A stretch of 64,000 nt of DNA, taken from assembly GCA_965221145.1 (NCBI GenBank), contig OZ244877.1, positions 434,001 to 498,000 on the forward strand. The letters run 5' to 3'. The translations under genes and the position numbers were made by a program. The DNA is from Bin5 sp965221145. GTDB taxonomy: Bacteria > Chloroflexota > Anaerolineae > Caldilineales > Caldilineaceae. Of this stretch, positions 43,748 to 51,956 are shown one piece after another. The notes under the pieces were generated by a model. The model was not told where the DNA came from. It was given only the letters and a program-made list of their open reading frames with translations, and did not search any database. Numbering within the stretch: position 1 is the first letter of the stretch; every line of letters begins with the position of its first letter.

Positions 43748-44303
43748 AAACGAACTCATAACCTTTTATCTGGAGATGACAAGCCCGGACCAACTACGCC
43801 CGGCGCGCCCGCCCGCGGAACCCTTTACCGTCCGCAGGGCGCAGCTCGCCTTTCCCGCTCTGAATCGCTTCTTCTATGCCGAGGTGGGGCGAGCGTATTC
43901 ATGGACGGAACGTCTGCGCTGGACGGACGAACAGTGGCTCGCTTGGCTGGAGCGACCCACTGTGCAGACGTGGATCGGCTATGTGCGCGAGACGCCGGCC
44001 GGCTACTTTGAATTGGAAAAGCAGCCTGACACACGCAATACGCAATACGCAATACGAGATACGAGAGAGGATGGGGATTCCCCACCAGGCGATTCGGTTG
44101 AACTGGTCTATTTCGGTCTGCTGCCCCCTTTCGTAGGTCGGGGGGTGGGGGGCGCTATGTTGACGGAGGCGATCCGCCGCGCTTGGGCACTCGACGCACA
44201 GCGGGTCTGGCTCCACACCTGTACGGAGGATCATCCCGCCGCGTTGCCCAACTATCAGAAAAGAGGGTTCCGCATCTATGATCAGAAAAGGGGTGAGAAG
44301 TGA
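43719..44303 (+). CDS. GNAT-family N-acetyltransferase with a repeat-derived insert
   Basis: 194 residues from ATG 43719 inside a family-A hairpin; ATG 43776 is an alternative. The acetyl-CoA-binding motif is LVYFGLLPPFVGRGVGGAMLTEAIRRAW and the end of the fold VWLHTCTEDHPAALPNYQKRGFRIYD. Between TPAGYFELE and VELVYFG, where family members have a short turn, there are about 25 additional residues including TRNTQYAIRDTR, the translation of a simple CGCAATACGCAATACG repeat. Substrate unknown. It lies between the xanthine dehydrogenase subunits and overlaps the next frame. Confidence 0.85.
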   Translation: MTLNNKKNSKNELITFYLEMTSPDQLRPARPPAEPFTVRRAQLAFPALNRFFYAEVGRAYSWTERLRWTDEQWLAWLERPTVQTWIGYVRETPAGYFELEKQPDTRNTQYAIRDTREDGDSPPGDSVELVYFGLLPPFVGRGVGGAMLTEAIRRAWALDAQRVWLHTCTEDHPAALPNYQKRGFRIYDQKRGEK

Positions 44304-44368
44304 GGCATTCTTTTTTCTAGGATTCTTCATTCTTCTCGTTCTTTTTCGCCTCGACAGGAGCAGGTCTG

Positions 44369-44414
44369 TTTCGCCCTCGCCAAGTGCGCGAGGATGCGGT
44401 CGGCTCGGGCGAAA
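44369..44414 (+). repeat. Palindromic repeat family B before the acyltransferase gene
   Basis: 46 bp: arms TTTCGCCCTCGCC and GGCTCGGGCGAAA around AAGTGCGCGAGGATGCGGTC, the reverse form of the centre in the acyl-CoA dehydrogenase copy. It lies in the open frame upstream of the chosen start, where it would read VSPSPSARGCGR. Confidence 0.8.
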
Positions 44415-44448
44415 GCGGTGGGTCGACATTCCCGGCGCGGATACGGTC

Positions 44449-45018
44449 ATGTCGCCCACATTGCCGCGACGCGGGAACTGGCTGACCCGCTTATTTGGCC
44501 GGTTGGCGTACAGGCTCAGCGGCTGGCGCATCGAGGGCCGGTTGCCAGACGTGCCCAAGCTGGTGATCGCTGGCGCACCGCATCCGTCCCACTGGGATGC
44601 TGTGGTCGCGCTTGGATTTTTCACTCTCACCGGCTTGAAATGGCGCTGGATGGTCAAAGAAGAGGGGTTCATTTTTCCGATCAGCGGTCTCATCCGCTGG
44701 TTGGGCGCGTTGCCTGTGAATCGTCATGCTCCCGGCGAACTCGTGCGGGAACTCATCAAGGAGATGAACCGCAGTGAGAAATTCGTGCTGGTCATCACCC
44801 CAGAGGGAGCGCGCAGAAAGGTAGAGCGTTGGGAAACCGGCTTCTACCGCATCGCACTCGCTACCGGCGCGCTGATCACCCTGGCCTATGCCGACTATGC
44901 CCGACGGGTCGTGGGTTTCGGTCCGACGTACCAGCCGAACGGTGAAATGGAAACGCAAATCGAGGAGATGCAGGCCTATTTCAAGGGGATTACGGCCCGC
45001 AACCCGAAGTGGGCTTGA
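44449..45018 (+). CDS. 1-acyl-glycerol-3-phosphate acyltransferase-like protein
   Basis: 189 residues from ATG 44449. The catalytic HX4D box is HPSHWD in LVIAGAPHPSHWDAVVALGF; FPISGLIRWLGALPVNRH and FVLVITPEGARRKVERWETGFYRIAL give the substrate-binding motifs, TPEGAR being the usual EGTR-type block. It would acylate lysophosphatidate or a similar lipid at the membrane. An earlier ATG at 44278 would add a hydrophobic segment and a family-B palindrome; I consider that start less likely. The Mo subunit gene follows after 33 bases. Confidence 0.85.
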   Translation: MSPTLPRRGNWLTRLFGRLAYRLSGWRIEGRLPDVPKLVIAGAPHPSHWDAVVALGFFTLTGLKWRWMVKEEGFIFPISGLIRWLGALPVNRHAPGELVRELIKEMNRSEKFVLVITPEGARRKVERWETGFYRIALATGALITLAYADYARRVVGFGPTYQPNGEMETQIEEMQAYFKGITARNPKWA

Positions 45019-45051
45019 ATTGCAGTAGTCATTGGTAACTGAGGTGACTTT

Positions 45052-47328
45052 ATGCGTGCAGTCGGTAGCAGCGTACCCCGTTTCGACGCCGCGGACAAGG
45101 TGACCGGTCAGGCCGCCTATCCCGGCGACATTGATCTGCCCGATCAGGCGTGGCTGAAGATCGTCTTCGCCGGCGTGCCCCATGCGCGCATCGTCCGTCT
45201 GGACACGACGCGGGCCGCGGCCGCGGAAGGCGTTGTCGCCATTCTGACAGCTGCGGACATGCCGGTGAACGAGTACGGTTTGGTCATTCCGGATCAGCCG
45301 GTGCTGTGCGGGCCGGGGAGTTCGCCGCAGGCAGAGGTCGTGCGCTGGGAAGGCGATAAGGTGGCACTGATTGTGGCCGAGACCGCGGCGCAGGCCGAGG
45401 CGGCGGCCCGGCTGCTTGATATCGAATACGAGGCGCTGCCGGTCATTACCGATACGGACCAGGCAATGGCAGCGGACGCGCGTCCGCTCCATCCCCACCC
45501 CTTCAGCAGCTTTCCCTATGAAGAGCGGGACAGGCAATCGAATCTGCTTGTCTCCCATCGCTTGCGCCGCGGGGATATTGCGCACGGCTTCGCCCAGGCC
45601 GATCTGTGCGTCGAGGATGTCTACCGCACGCACCCGCAGGAACATGCCTTTCTACAGCCGGAGGCCGGCCTCGCCCACATGCGCGCCGACGGACGCATCG
45701 AGGTGATCGTCGCCGGTCAGTGGATGCACGAGGATCAGGAGCAGATCGCCCACGCCCTGGGCTTGCCCCCGAGCCAGATCGTCGTGCGCTACCCGGCCGT
45801 CGGCGGCGCGTTCGGCGGGCGAGAGGATATGTCGGTGCAGATTCCGCTGGCGCTGGCCGCGTGGAAAACGGGCCGCCCGGTCAAGACGGTCTGGAGCCGG
45901 GAGGAGTCGATCATCGGGCATCACAAACGCCATCCCTTCGTCATGCGCGCCAAGTGGGGGGCAACCAGGGATGGCAAGCTCGTCGCCGCGCAGATGGATG
46001 TGACCAGTGACGCCGGCGCCTACGCCTACACCAGCACCAAAGTTCTGGCCAACGCCGCCCTGATGTGCTTAGGTCCCTATCAAATTCCGAATGTGCATGT
46101 GGACGCGCGCACCGTCTATACCAACAACTGTCCTGGCGGCGCTTTTCGCGGGTTCGGTGGACCGCAGGCCCACTTCGCCGCCGAGATGCAGATGACGAAA
46201 TTGGCGCGCGCCTTGAATATGGACCCGGTCGAACTGCGTATGCGCAACCTGTTGCGGGACGGCTCGCTCCTGGTGACCGGCAGCCCTGTCCCCGCCGGAT
46301 GCACAGCCGTAGAGGTGCTGGACGAGGCCGCGCGGCAGGGCGGCTGGCAAAAGACTGACGGGCAGTGGTCGGCGGTCAATGGACGACGCGCCCCGTCCGA
46401 GCGACGAGCCGCCAGCCACGAGCCGCTTTCCACCAGCCTTGATTCCTCCCGTACCCGTATCGCCCGCGGACGAGGGATCGCTGTCAGTTATAAGAACGTT
46501 GGCTACAGCTTCGGCTTCCCGGAACATTGCACCGCCTGGGTGGAGTTGCACGGCGGGGAGACGATTGAACTGGCCCGTGTGGGCTGCGTGGGCGCGGAAG
46601 TGGGGCAGGGCGCGCACACCGCCTTTGTCCTGTTGACCGCGCAGATGCTGGGGCTGTCCCCGGAGCAGGTGGAGTTGGCGGCGGACGACACCGATGTGAC
46701 CGGCTCCAGCGGCAGCAGTTCCGCCAGCCGCATGACCTTTATGGCTGGCAACGCGATTCAGGGCGCGGCCGAGCGGGCCTTGATTCTGTGGCGCGATGAA
46801 GAACGCCCGGCCCGCGCCGAGTTCGTCTATCATCCGCGCCCGACGACGCCTTACGACCGCGAGACAGGCGCCTGCGACCCCAATGTCACCTACGGCTACT
46901 GCGCGCAGGTGGCCGATGTGGAGGTGGACCGGGAGACCGGGCACGTGACGCTCAAGCGGCTGATCAGCGTGAACGATGTGGGCAGGGCGGTTCATCCGCA
47001 GCAGGTGGAGGGGCAGATCGAGGGGGCCGTGGCCCAGTCCGTCGGTTGGACGCTGTTGGAGAACTACTTGCAGGAGGAGGGGCGTACCATCACGCCCCAC
47101 TTGAGCAACTATCTGATCCCCGGCGTGGCCGATGTTGCCGAAGAGATCGTGCCCGTGATCCTGGAGTTGCCCGATCCGCAGGGGCCGCTGGGTGTGCGCG
47201 GGATGGCCGAGATGCCCTTTCTGCCAACTGCGCCTGCCATCGCCGCGGCGCTCCACGACGCGCTCGGCGTCTGGTATGATGCGCTGCCCTTCACGCCGGA
47301 AACGGTCTGGCGCGGCATGGGACGGTGA
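45052..47328 (+). CDS. Molybdenum-binding subunit of a xanthine dehydrogenase-family enzyme
   Basis: 758 residues. RAVGSSVPRFDAADKVTGQAAYPGDI begins the small domain; VGGAFGGREDMSVQ, CPGGAFRGFGGPQAHFAAE and GAEVGQGAHTAFVLL are the molybdopterin cytosine dinucleotide contacts, and GVRGMAEMPFLPTAPAI holds the catalytic Glu near the C terminus. With the fused FAD/Fe-S subunit at 42162 it forms a hydroxylase for a purine or an N-heterocycle. Around residues 440-470, before RGRGIAVSYKNVGYSFG, an in-frame low-complexity stretch (GQWSAVNGRRAPSERRA...) looks like translated intergenic repeat. A membrane-protein gene follows after 28 bases. Confidence 0.93.
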   Translation: MRAVGSSVPRFDAADKVTGQAAYPGDIDLPDQAWLKIVFAGVPHARIVRLDTTRAAAAEGVVAILTAADMPVNEYGLVIPDQPVLCGPGSSPQAEVVRWEGDKVALIVAETAAQAEAAARLLDIEYEALPVITDTDQAMAADARPLHPHPFSSFPYEERDRQSNLLVSHRLRRGDIAHGFAQADLCVEDVYRTHPQEHAFLQPEAGLAHMRADGRIEVIVAGQWMHEDQEQIAHALGLPPSQIVVRYPAVGGAFGGREDMSVQIPLALAAWKTGRPVKTVWSREESIIGHHKRHPFVMRAKWGATRDGKLVAAQMDVTSDAGAYAYTSTKVLANAALMCLGPYQIPNVHVDARTVYTNNCPGGAFRGFGGPQAHFAAEMQMTKLARALNMDPVELRMRNLLRDGSLLVTGSPVPAGCTAVEVLDEAARQGGWQKTDGQWSAVNGRRAPSERRAASHEPLSTSLDSSRTRIARGRGIAVSYKNVGYSFGFPEHCTAWVELHGGETIELARVGCVGAEVGQGAHTAFVLLTAQMLGLSPEQVELAADDTDVTGSSGSSSASRMTFMAGNAIQGAAERALILWRDEERPARAEFVYHPRPTTPYDRETGACDPNVTYGYCAQVADVEVDRETGHVTLKRLISVNDVGRAVHPQQVEGQIEGAVAQSVGWTLLENYLQEEGRTITPHLSNYLIPGVADVAEEIVPVILELPDPQGPLGVRGMAEMPFLPTAPAIAAALHDALGVWYDALPFTPETVWRGMGR

Positions 47329-47356
47329 TTCGAATTCAAGGCGAGGAGCCTGCGCG

Positions 47357-48184
47357 ATGGCGTCCGCGAACAGCGATAACCGCATAAGCAGTCTCATCTG
47401 GGGCGTCCTGCTGGCGCTGGCGGGGCTTGCTCTGCTTTTGTTCAACCTCGATGTCTTCATCCGCTTTGAACCCTATATCCAGTACGTTGGGGCCGCGCTG
47501 CTCGGGCTGCTGGCGCTGGGCTTCTTTGGCAGCTATCTCTCCGCCCGCCGCGGGGATTGGTCGCGGCTGATCCCCGGCTGGACACTGATCGCCCTGGCGG
47601 TAATGGTCTACCTTACGACCTTGACGGCGTTGGACCAGCGCGTAACGGCCGGCGCGCTCTTCGTCGGTCAGGCCATCGCTTTCGCCCACGTCTATCTGCT
47701 GGATCGGGCCGAGCGTTGGTGGGCGATCATCCCCGGCGGATTCATGCTGATGTTGGGCGGCACAATCGCCTTGAGCAGTCTTACCGAAGAGCCGGCCGTT
47801 TTGGGCACAGCGCTCTTTATCGGCTTGGGGGTCGTCTTCTTTCTGCTCTACCTGTTGGGACAGCGGCGGCAGCTATGGTGGGCCTTGATTCCCGGTTCTG
47901 TGCTCGTGCTGTTCGGCCTCTTTCTCTTTTCCGCCGGCCGCAGCGAACAGAATTTGATGCTGCGCTGGTGGCCTCTGCTGTTGCCCCTGCTGGGCGCGTG
48001 GCTAGTCTGGCGCGCGACACGCGCCCGCACCAACCGGAAGCTGGCTACGAACACCGCTCCCAAGCAGACTCGTTCGCAGGACCGGTCGTCCGAAGGACGC
48101 GGCGGTGCGCAGCGGCTGGGCGAATACAGCGGGCCTGCGCCCGGCGCAACCGTCGAGGTGTTGCCCGACCCGGAGGAAACGTAG
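47357..48184 (+). CDS. Multi-spanning membrane protein of unknown function
   Basis: 275 residues from ATG 47357 with GAGGAG upstream. About eight hydrophobic segments in pairs: SLIWGVLLALAGLALLLFNL, YVGAALLGLLALGFFGSYL, LIPGWTLIALAVMVYLTTL, ALFVGQAIAFAHVYLL, WWAIIPGGFMLMLGGTIAL, AVLGTALFIGLGVVFFLLYLL, WWALIPGSVLVLFGLFLF and WPLLLPLLGAWLVW. The recurring W(W)A(L/I)IPG suggests an internal repeat. A charged 55-residue cytoplasmic tail ends it. No family name can be given. Confidence 0.8.
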   Translation: MASANSDNRISSLIWGVLLALAGLALLLFNLDVFIRFEPYIQYVGAALLGLLALGFFGSYLSARRGDWSRLIPGWTLIALAVMVYLTTLTALDQRVTAGALFVGQAIAFAHVYLLDRAERWWAIIPGGFMLMLGGTIALSSLTEEPAVLGTALFIGLGVVFFLLYLLGQRRQLWWALIPGSVLVLFGLFLFSAGRSEQNLMLRWWPLLLPLLGAWLVWRATRARTNRKLATNTAPKQTRSQDRSSEGRGGAQRLGEYSGPAPGATVEVLPDPEET

Positions 48185-48241
48185 GGCCCATTCGCTGCTG
48201 ATCAGAAATCGTTGATTTGTAAGACAAAGTGGAGCCCGCAA

Positions 48242-48348
48242 GGGTGCATCCAGGATTTGGGGTTGTCCAGACTAGCGGGTTGCGGACCCCAGTGTAACTG
48301 CCCAGAGGTAGCCAGAAATTCGCCCCCATTTTCGGGTGCATCCCGTCC
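48242..48348. repeat. Repeat family C, second related copy
   Basis: GGGTGCATCCAGGATTTGGG at the left; CCAGTGTAACTGCCCAGAGG and AGCCAGAAATTCGCCCCCAT inside; GGGTGCATCCC again at the right, here in direct rather than inverted orientation. The interior matches the element that splits rhs at 3954-4057. No target duplication is visible. It lies upstream of the sugar-transport promoter; no gene is seen in 48185-48524. Confidence 0.7.
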
Positions 48349-48374
48349 GCACGTCCGCAGTCCGCAAAGTAAAG

Positions 48375-48415
48375 TTGACAGAACAATAAATTTGTGTTAC
48401 AAGACTTGTGAACAA
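48375..48415 (+). promoter_or_regulatory. Promoter with possible operators for the sugar ABC operon
   Basis: TTGACA (48375-48380) and TACAAG (48398-48403) are 17 bases apart. TTGTGAACAA (48406-48415) is a perfect inverted repeat just downstream, and TTGTGTTACAA overlaps the -10 region, so a repressor could sit on the start site. The regulator is unknown. Confidence 0.55.
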
Positions 48416-48524
48416 ATCGGCACGGACTGTTTCCCCTCCTACTGTGTCGCCTCCTACTGTGTCCTTACGTGTGTACCATTCAAGATTTCAGGCTACTCGA
48501 CTTCTGTGCAAAGGAGAAAAACCA

Positions 48525-49913
48525 ATGGGCGGTAGAAAAGTAAGTCGACGGGAATTTCTGTTGTGGAGCGCCCTGGCCACTGGCACAGTTGCTCTGGCCA
48601 GTTGCACGGCGGCGCCTGCACCAGCTACTACGACTGAGCAGGTCAAGGAGGAACCAGTAGAGTTGCGGGTGTCGCATTGGTGGGGTGTTAATCTCAGAGA
48701 GCTAATCGAGGCGTTCCCCATTTACGAGAAAACGCACCCCAATATGACCGTCGTGGAAGAGCGGTTACCCTTTAGTGGCTACCACGAGGGACTACTGACC
48801 GCACTGGCTGGCGGCGTCGCTCCGGACGCATTCCTGACGGATACCTCTTTTTCCGATGCCTTCTACAAGAGCGGGACGCTGTTGGCGCTGAACGACCACA
48901 TCGACGCTCACGGTGTGGACATAGGGAAGATGGCCTACGATCCCCATGTCAGCGTCGGGTATCAGGGGAATATCTACGCCATGGATGTCATGGTCCCTTC
49001 GGGCCAAGCACTGTGGATCAACCTCAATTTGGCGGAAGAGGCCGGGGTAGACCAGAACCTCCCGACGTGGGGCACCCCCGAGTGGGACACCTGGACGTGG
49101 GATGATATGCTGGAGTTCCTGAAGGCAGGGACGAAGATCAAGTCGAATGGGGAAGTGGAGCAATACGGCCTGAATCGCGCGCCGAACTTCGGTCAAAGCC
49201 TGAATGGTCTTGTCGCGGGCGCCGGAGGCATGCTCTTTCCTATCGAGGACTGGTGGGCCCGCGAGGAGAAGGAATGCACCATCAATTCGCCCGAGGCCGT
49301 TGACGCCTACCAGCAGCTGGTGGACTTGGTCTTCGAGCACAAGGTGGCGCCGGCGCCTGAAGCCCTGCAGGCGATGCAGGTGGAGGGCGGTCTCTACACG
49401 GCGGAGTTGGCAATGTGCGAGATGTCGGGCATTGGCGTGCATGCTCACAGGAGAGTGCCGTTCGTAGACCGTCAAACACTCATAGCCTTGCCGTTCATCG
49501 GGGAACGAGCCCAGCACATTGGGGGCAACTTCTGGTGCGTGACCGCTGCGTCCAAGCGGATAGCAGAGGCCGCGGAGATGGCCATCTTCATCACCACCGA
49601 CCGGGATGTCTTGGCCACTCAAGTCCTCAACCACAATGCACCCAACTATGAGACCCGGTTTCATGTAGACCCGCTGACCGGGTGGCCGAAGGAGGCGCAG
49701 GAGACCCGAATCGCACGCCATGCAATTGTCTCGGCGGTGCCGGACATTGCTAAGACTGTAGCCACGTACCCCCTCTGGTTGGGAGCGCATGCCGGGTTCG
49801 TCGGAGATACGATGACAGCGGCGCTCGAATTTATGTACCTGCAGGAGAAGAGCGTGCAGCAGGCGCTGGACGAGGCCAAGGCTGCCATCGACGGCAAGTT
49901 GCAGGCAGCGTAG
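48525..49913 (+). CDS. Tat-exported sugar-binding lipoprotein of an ABC transporter
   Basis: 462 residues from ATG 48525 with AAAGGAG eight bases upstream. The signal holds a twin-arginine motif (SRREFL) and a lipobox (ALASC), so a folded lipoprotein is exported by Tat. The mature part is a family 1 solute-binding protein: LRVSHWWGVNLRELIEAFPIYEKTHPNMTVVEE, GVAPDAFLTDTSF and LIALPFIGERAQHIGGNFWCVTA. It delivers an oligosaccharide or sugar alcohol derivative to the two permeases that follow. The ATPase is not encoded here and is probably a shared MsmK/UgpC-type protein elsewhere. Confidence 0.93.
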   Translation: MGGRKVSRREFLLWSALATGTVALASCTAAPAPATTTEQVKEEPVELRVSHWWGVNLRELIEAFPIYEKTHPNMTVVEERLPFSGYHEGLLTALAGGVAPDAFLTDTSFSDAFYKSGTLLALNDHIDAHGVDIGKMAYDPHVSVGYQGNIYAMDVMVPSGQALWINLNLAEEAGVDQNLPTWGTPEWDTWTWDDMLEFLKAGTKIKSNGEVEQYGLNRAPNFGQSLNGLVAGAGGMLFPIEDWWAREEKECTINSPEAVDAYQQLVDLVFEHKVAPAPEALQAMQVEGGLYTAELAMCEMSGIGVHAHRRVPFVDRQTLIALPFIGERAQHIGGNFWCVTAASKRIAEAAEMAIFITTDRDVLATQVLNHNAPNYETRFHVDPLTGWPKEAQETRIARHAIVSAVPDIAKTVATYPLWLGAHAGFVGDTMTAALEFMYLQEKSVQQALDEAKAAIDGKLQAA

Positions 49914-49940
49914 GCCGGCGGAAAGCGGATCGCACTGAGA

Positions 49941-49972
49941 GACCCTAAGGGGCTTCCGAAACCCTTAGGGTC
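49941..49972 (+). terminator. Intercistronic hairpin after the binding-protein gene
   Basis: GACCCTAAGGG and CCCTTAGGGTC form a perfect 11-bp stem around a 10-base loop. There is no clear T tract, so it more likely protects the upstream message 3' end or attenuates than terminates fully; that arrangement raises binding protein over permease in many sugar operons. Confidence 0.65.
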
Positions 49973-50008
49973 TGTTCCTTAAAAACAACTGGATAGTGAG
50001 GTGCAACG

Positions 50009-50938
50009 ATGACCACCACGGCGGTCGCGGGCGGTCGGCGGCGAATACTGACGAACGCACGACGCGAGGCGCTGGAGGGGTTCCTGGGCATTTCTCCCTG
50101 GATCCTGGGTTTCCTCATTTTCACCATCGGCCCGATTCTGTACACCTTCTGGCTGTCGTTCACCAAGTACAACATCCTACAGCCACCTGTGTTTGCCGGA
50201 CTGCGTAATTTCGAAAACATGTTCTTCAAGGACGAGCTGTTCTGGCACTCCTTGAAGCTCACTGCGATCTACACGGTGGCATCAGTGCCTCTGGGGATCA
50301 TCGTGGGCTACGCTTTGGCTCTACTTCTCAACCAGAAGGTGGCGGGGCTCTCATTCTGGCGTACTGCCTGCTACATGCCATCTATCGTGCCTGTGCTCGC
50401 CTCTTCTTACATCTTCATGTACCTGTTTCAGGGAGACATCGGGCTCCTCAACGCCCTTCTGAGGCAGATCGGGATCCAGGGCCCTTCATGGTTCGGCTCC
50501 AGAGAATGGGTCATGCCGGCCTTCATCCTGATGTCTCTGTGGGGGGCTGGTGCCAATCTCATCCTCTATCTGTCGGCACTGCAAGGCGTTCCCAGGGCCT
50601 TGTACGACGCATCCAAAGTGGACGGAGCCAGCGCCTGGCGCCGGTTCTGGAACGTGATGCTCCCCATGACCTCGCCGGTCATCTTCTTCACGTTTCTTAC
50701 GGGCATGATCGGGTCCTTCCAGATTTTCGGCTCCGCATTCATTGTTACAGGTGGAGGGCCGGCCAACGCCTCGCTGTTCTACGTTCTCTACCTCTACCGG
50801 AACGGATGGAATTACCTGGAGATGGGCTACGCGGCCGCTCTGGCCCTGGTGCTGTTCATCCTGATCCTGGGGCTGACCGTTGTCACCCTGAAGGTCGCCG
50901 GGCGTCTTGTGTACTATGAAACAGGAGAAACAGGATAG
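50009..50938 (+). CDS. Sugar ABC transporter permease (MalF/UgpA type)
   Basis: 309 residues. Six membrane segments, first ISPWILGFLIFTIGPILYTFWLSFTKYN, and the cytoplasmic EAA loop ALYDASKVDGASAWRRFWNVMLPMTSP that contacts the ATPase. FWHSLKLTAIYTVASVPLGIIVGYALALLLN is the classic start of the transmembrane domain. It follows the binding-protein gene and is 11 bases from the second permease; together they form the membrane pore. Confidence 0.95.
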   Translation: MTTTAVAGGRRRILTNARREALEGFLGISPWILGFLIFTIGPILYTFWLSFTKYNILQPPVFAGLRNFENMFFKDELFWHSLKLTAIYTVASVPLGIIVGYALALLLNQKVAGLSFWRTACYMPSIVPVLASSYIFMYLFQGDIGLLNALLRQIGIQGPSWFGSREWVMPAFILMSLWGAGANLILYLSALQGVPRALYDASKVDGASAWRRFWNVMLPMTSPVIFFTFLTGMIGSFQIFGSAFIVTGGGPANASLFYVLYLYRNGWNYLEMGYAAALALVLFILILGLTVVTLKVAGRLVYYETGETG

Positions 50939-50949
50939 GGGGGTGGCAC

Positions 50950-51861
50950 ATGGCTGTCAAATCGGATGGGATGGCGCATGGAGAGGCTCGGCGTGCTCAG
51001 CGTAGATTTCATCGTAGCCTTGCCAGGTCCAGCGGCAGGGTGGGACTCTTCCTGGCCATTGCCGTCATCTCTCTGGTGTTCTTGACCCCGTTGATCTGGA
51101 TGATGGGCACCTCCTTGAAGCCCGAAGCACAGGTTTGGGAATACCCACCCCGGCTCATACCCAGGGAGTTCGTTTGGGAGAACTACCCCGTAGCCGCGCG
51201 TCAGTTCCCCTTCATGAGGAGCCTGGTCAATACCATGGCGGTCGTGGTGGGCGTGATGGTGGGCCGCCTGGCGACCTCCACGCTGGTGGCGTATTCCTTT
51301 GCCCGCGTCCGTTTCCCGGGCCGTGATGCCATCTTCCTGCTGGTGCTGAGCACCATGATGATCCCCTACCATGCGGTCCTGATCCCCCAGTTCCTGCTCT
51401 TTAGCAATCTCGGTTGGCTGAATAGCCTCAAACCACTGATCGTGCCCTCGTTCTTCGGGGGCGGAGCGTTCTTCATCTTCCTGTTGCGGCAGTTCTTCAT
51501 GACCATTCCTCGTGACTACGATGATGCTGCCAGGATCGATGGGTGTGGAACCTTTGGGATCCTGTGGCAGATCATTGTGCCCATGTCCCGTCCGGCGTTG
51601 GGGACAGTGGCCATCTACACCTTCATGGATACGTGGAACGATTTCCTCGCTCCGTTGATCTATCTCCGCACGCCGGACAAGCAGACGCTGGCCATCGCTG
51701 TGCAGCAGTGGCAGCGGCAGATTCAGCAGGTTGGGTACCAGCACGACTGGAATCATATCATGGCCATCTGCACGTTGGTCGCTCTCGGACCGATCCTCGT
51801 GTTCTTCTTCGCCCAGCGCCACTTCGTGCAAGGGGTGGTCGTTACCGGCCTGAAGGGGTGA
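50950..51861 (+). CDS. Sugar ABC transporter permease (MalG/UgpE type)
   Basis: 303 residues. MalG-like: VISLVFLTPLIWMMGTSLKPEAQVWEYPPRLIPREFVWENYP, FMRSLVNTMAVVVGVMVGRLATSTLVAYSFARVRFPGRDAIFLLVL, and the EAA loop DYDDAARIDGCGTFGILWQIIVPMSRPA. It is the partner of the permease at 50009-50938. A putative glycosidase gene follows about 95 bases downstream. Confidence 0.95.
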   Translation: MAVKSDGMAHGEARRAQRRFHRSLARSSGRVGLFLAIAVISLVFLTPLIWMMGTSLKPEAQVWEYPPRLIPREFVWENYPVAARQFPFMRSLVNTMAVVVGVMVGRLATSTLVAYSFARVRFPGRDAIFLLVLSTMMIPYHAVLIPQFLLFSNLGWLNSLKPLIVPSFFGGGAFFIFLLRQFFMTIPRDYDDAARIDGCGTFGILWQIIVPMSRPALGTVAIYTFMDTWNDFLAPLIYLRTPDKQTLAIAVQQWQRQIQQVGYQHDWNHIMAICTLVALGPILVFFFAQRHFVQGVVVTGLKG

Positions 51862-51956
51862 GAGGCCGGAGAATTGTCAAGCGTTGTGGATTGACCCATT
51901 GCAGGCGGCAACCCCTCGATGTAGCCTTTCCCGCTCACTCCAAGAAGACGTCGGGC

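Noticed and set aside
46069..47460. 463-codon minus-strand frame over the Mo subunit gene
   Set aside because: Antisense shadow of a gene with all catalytic motifs.
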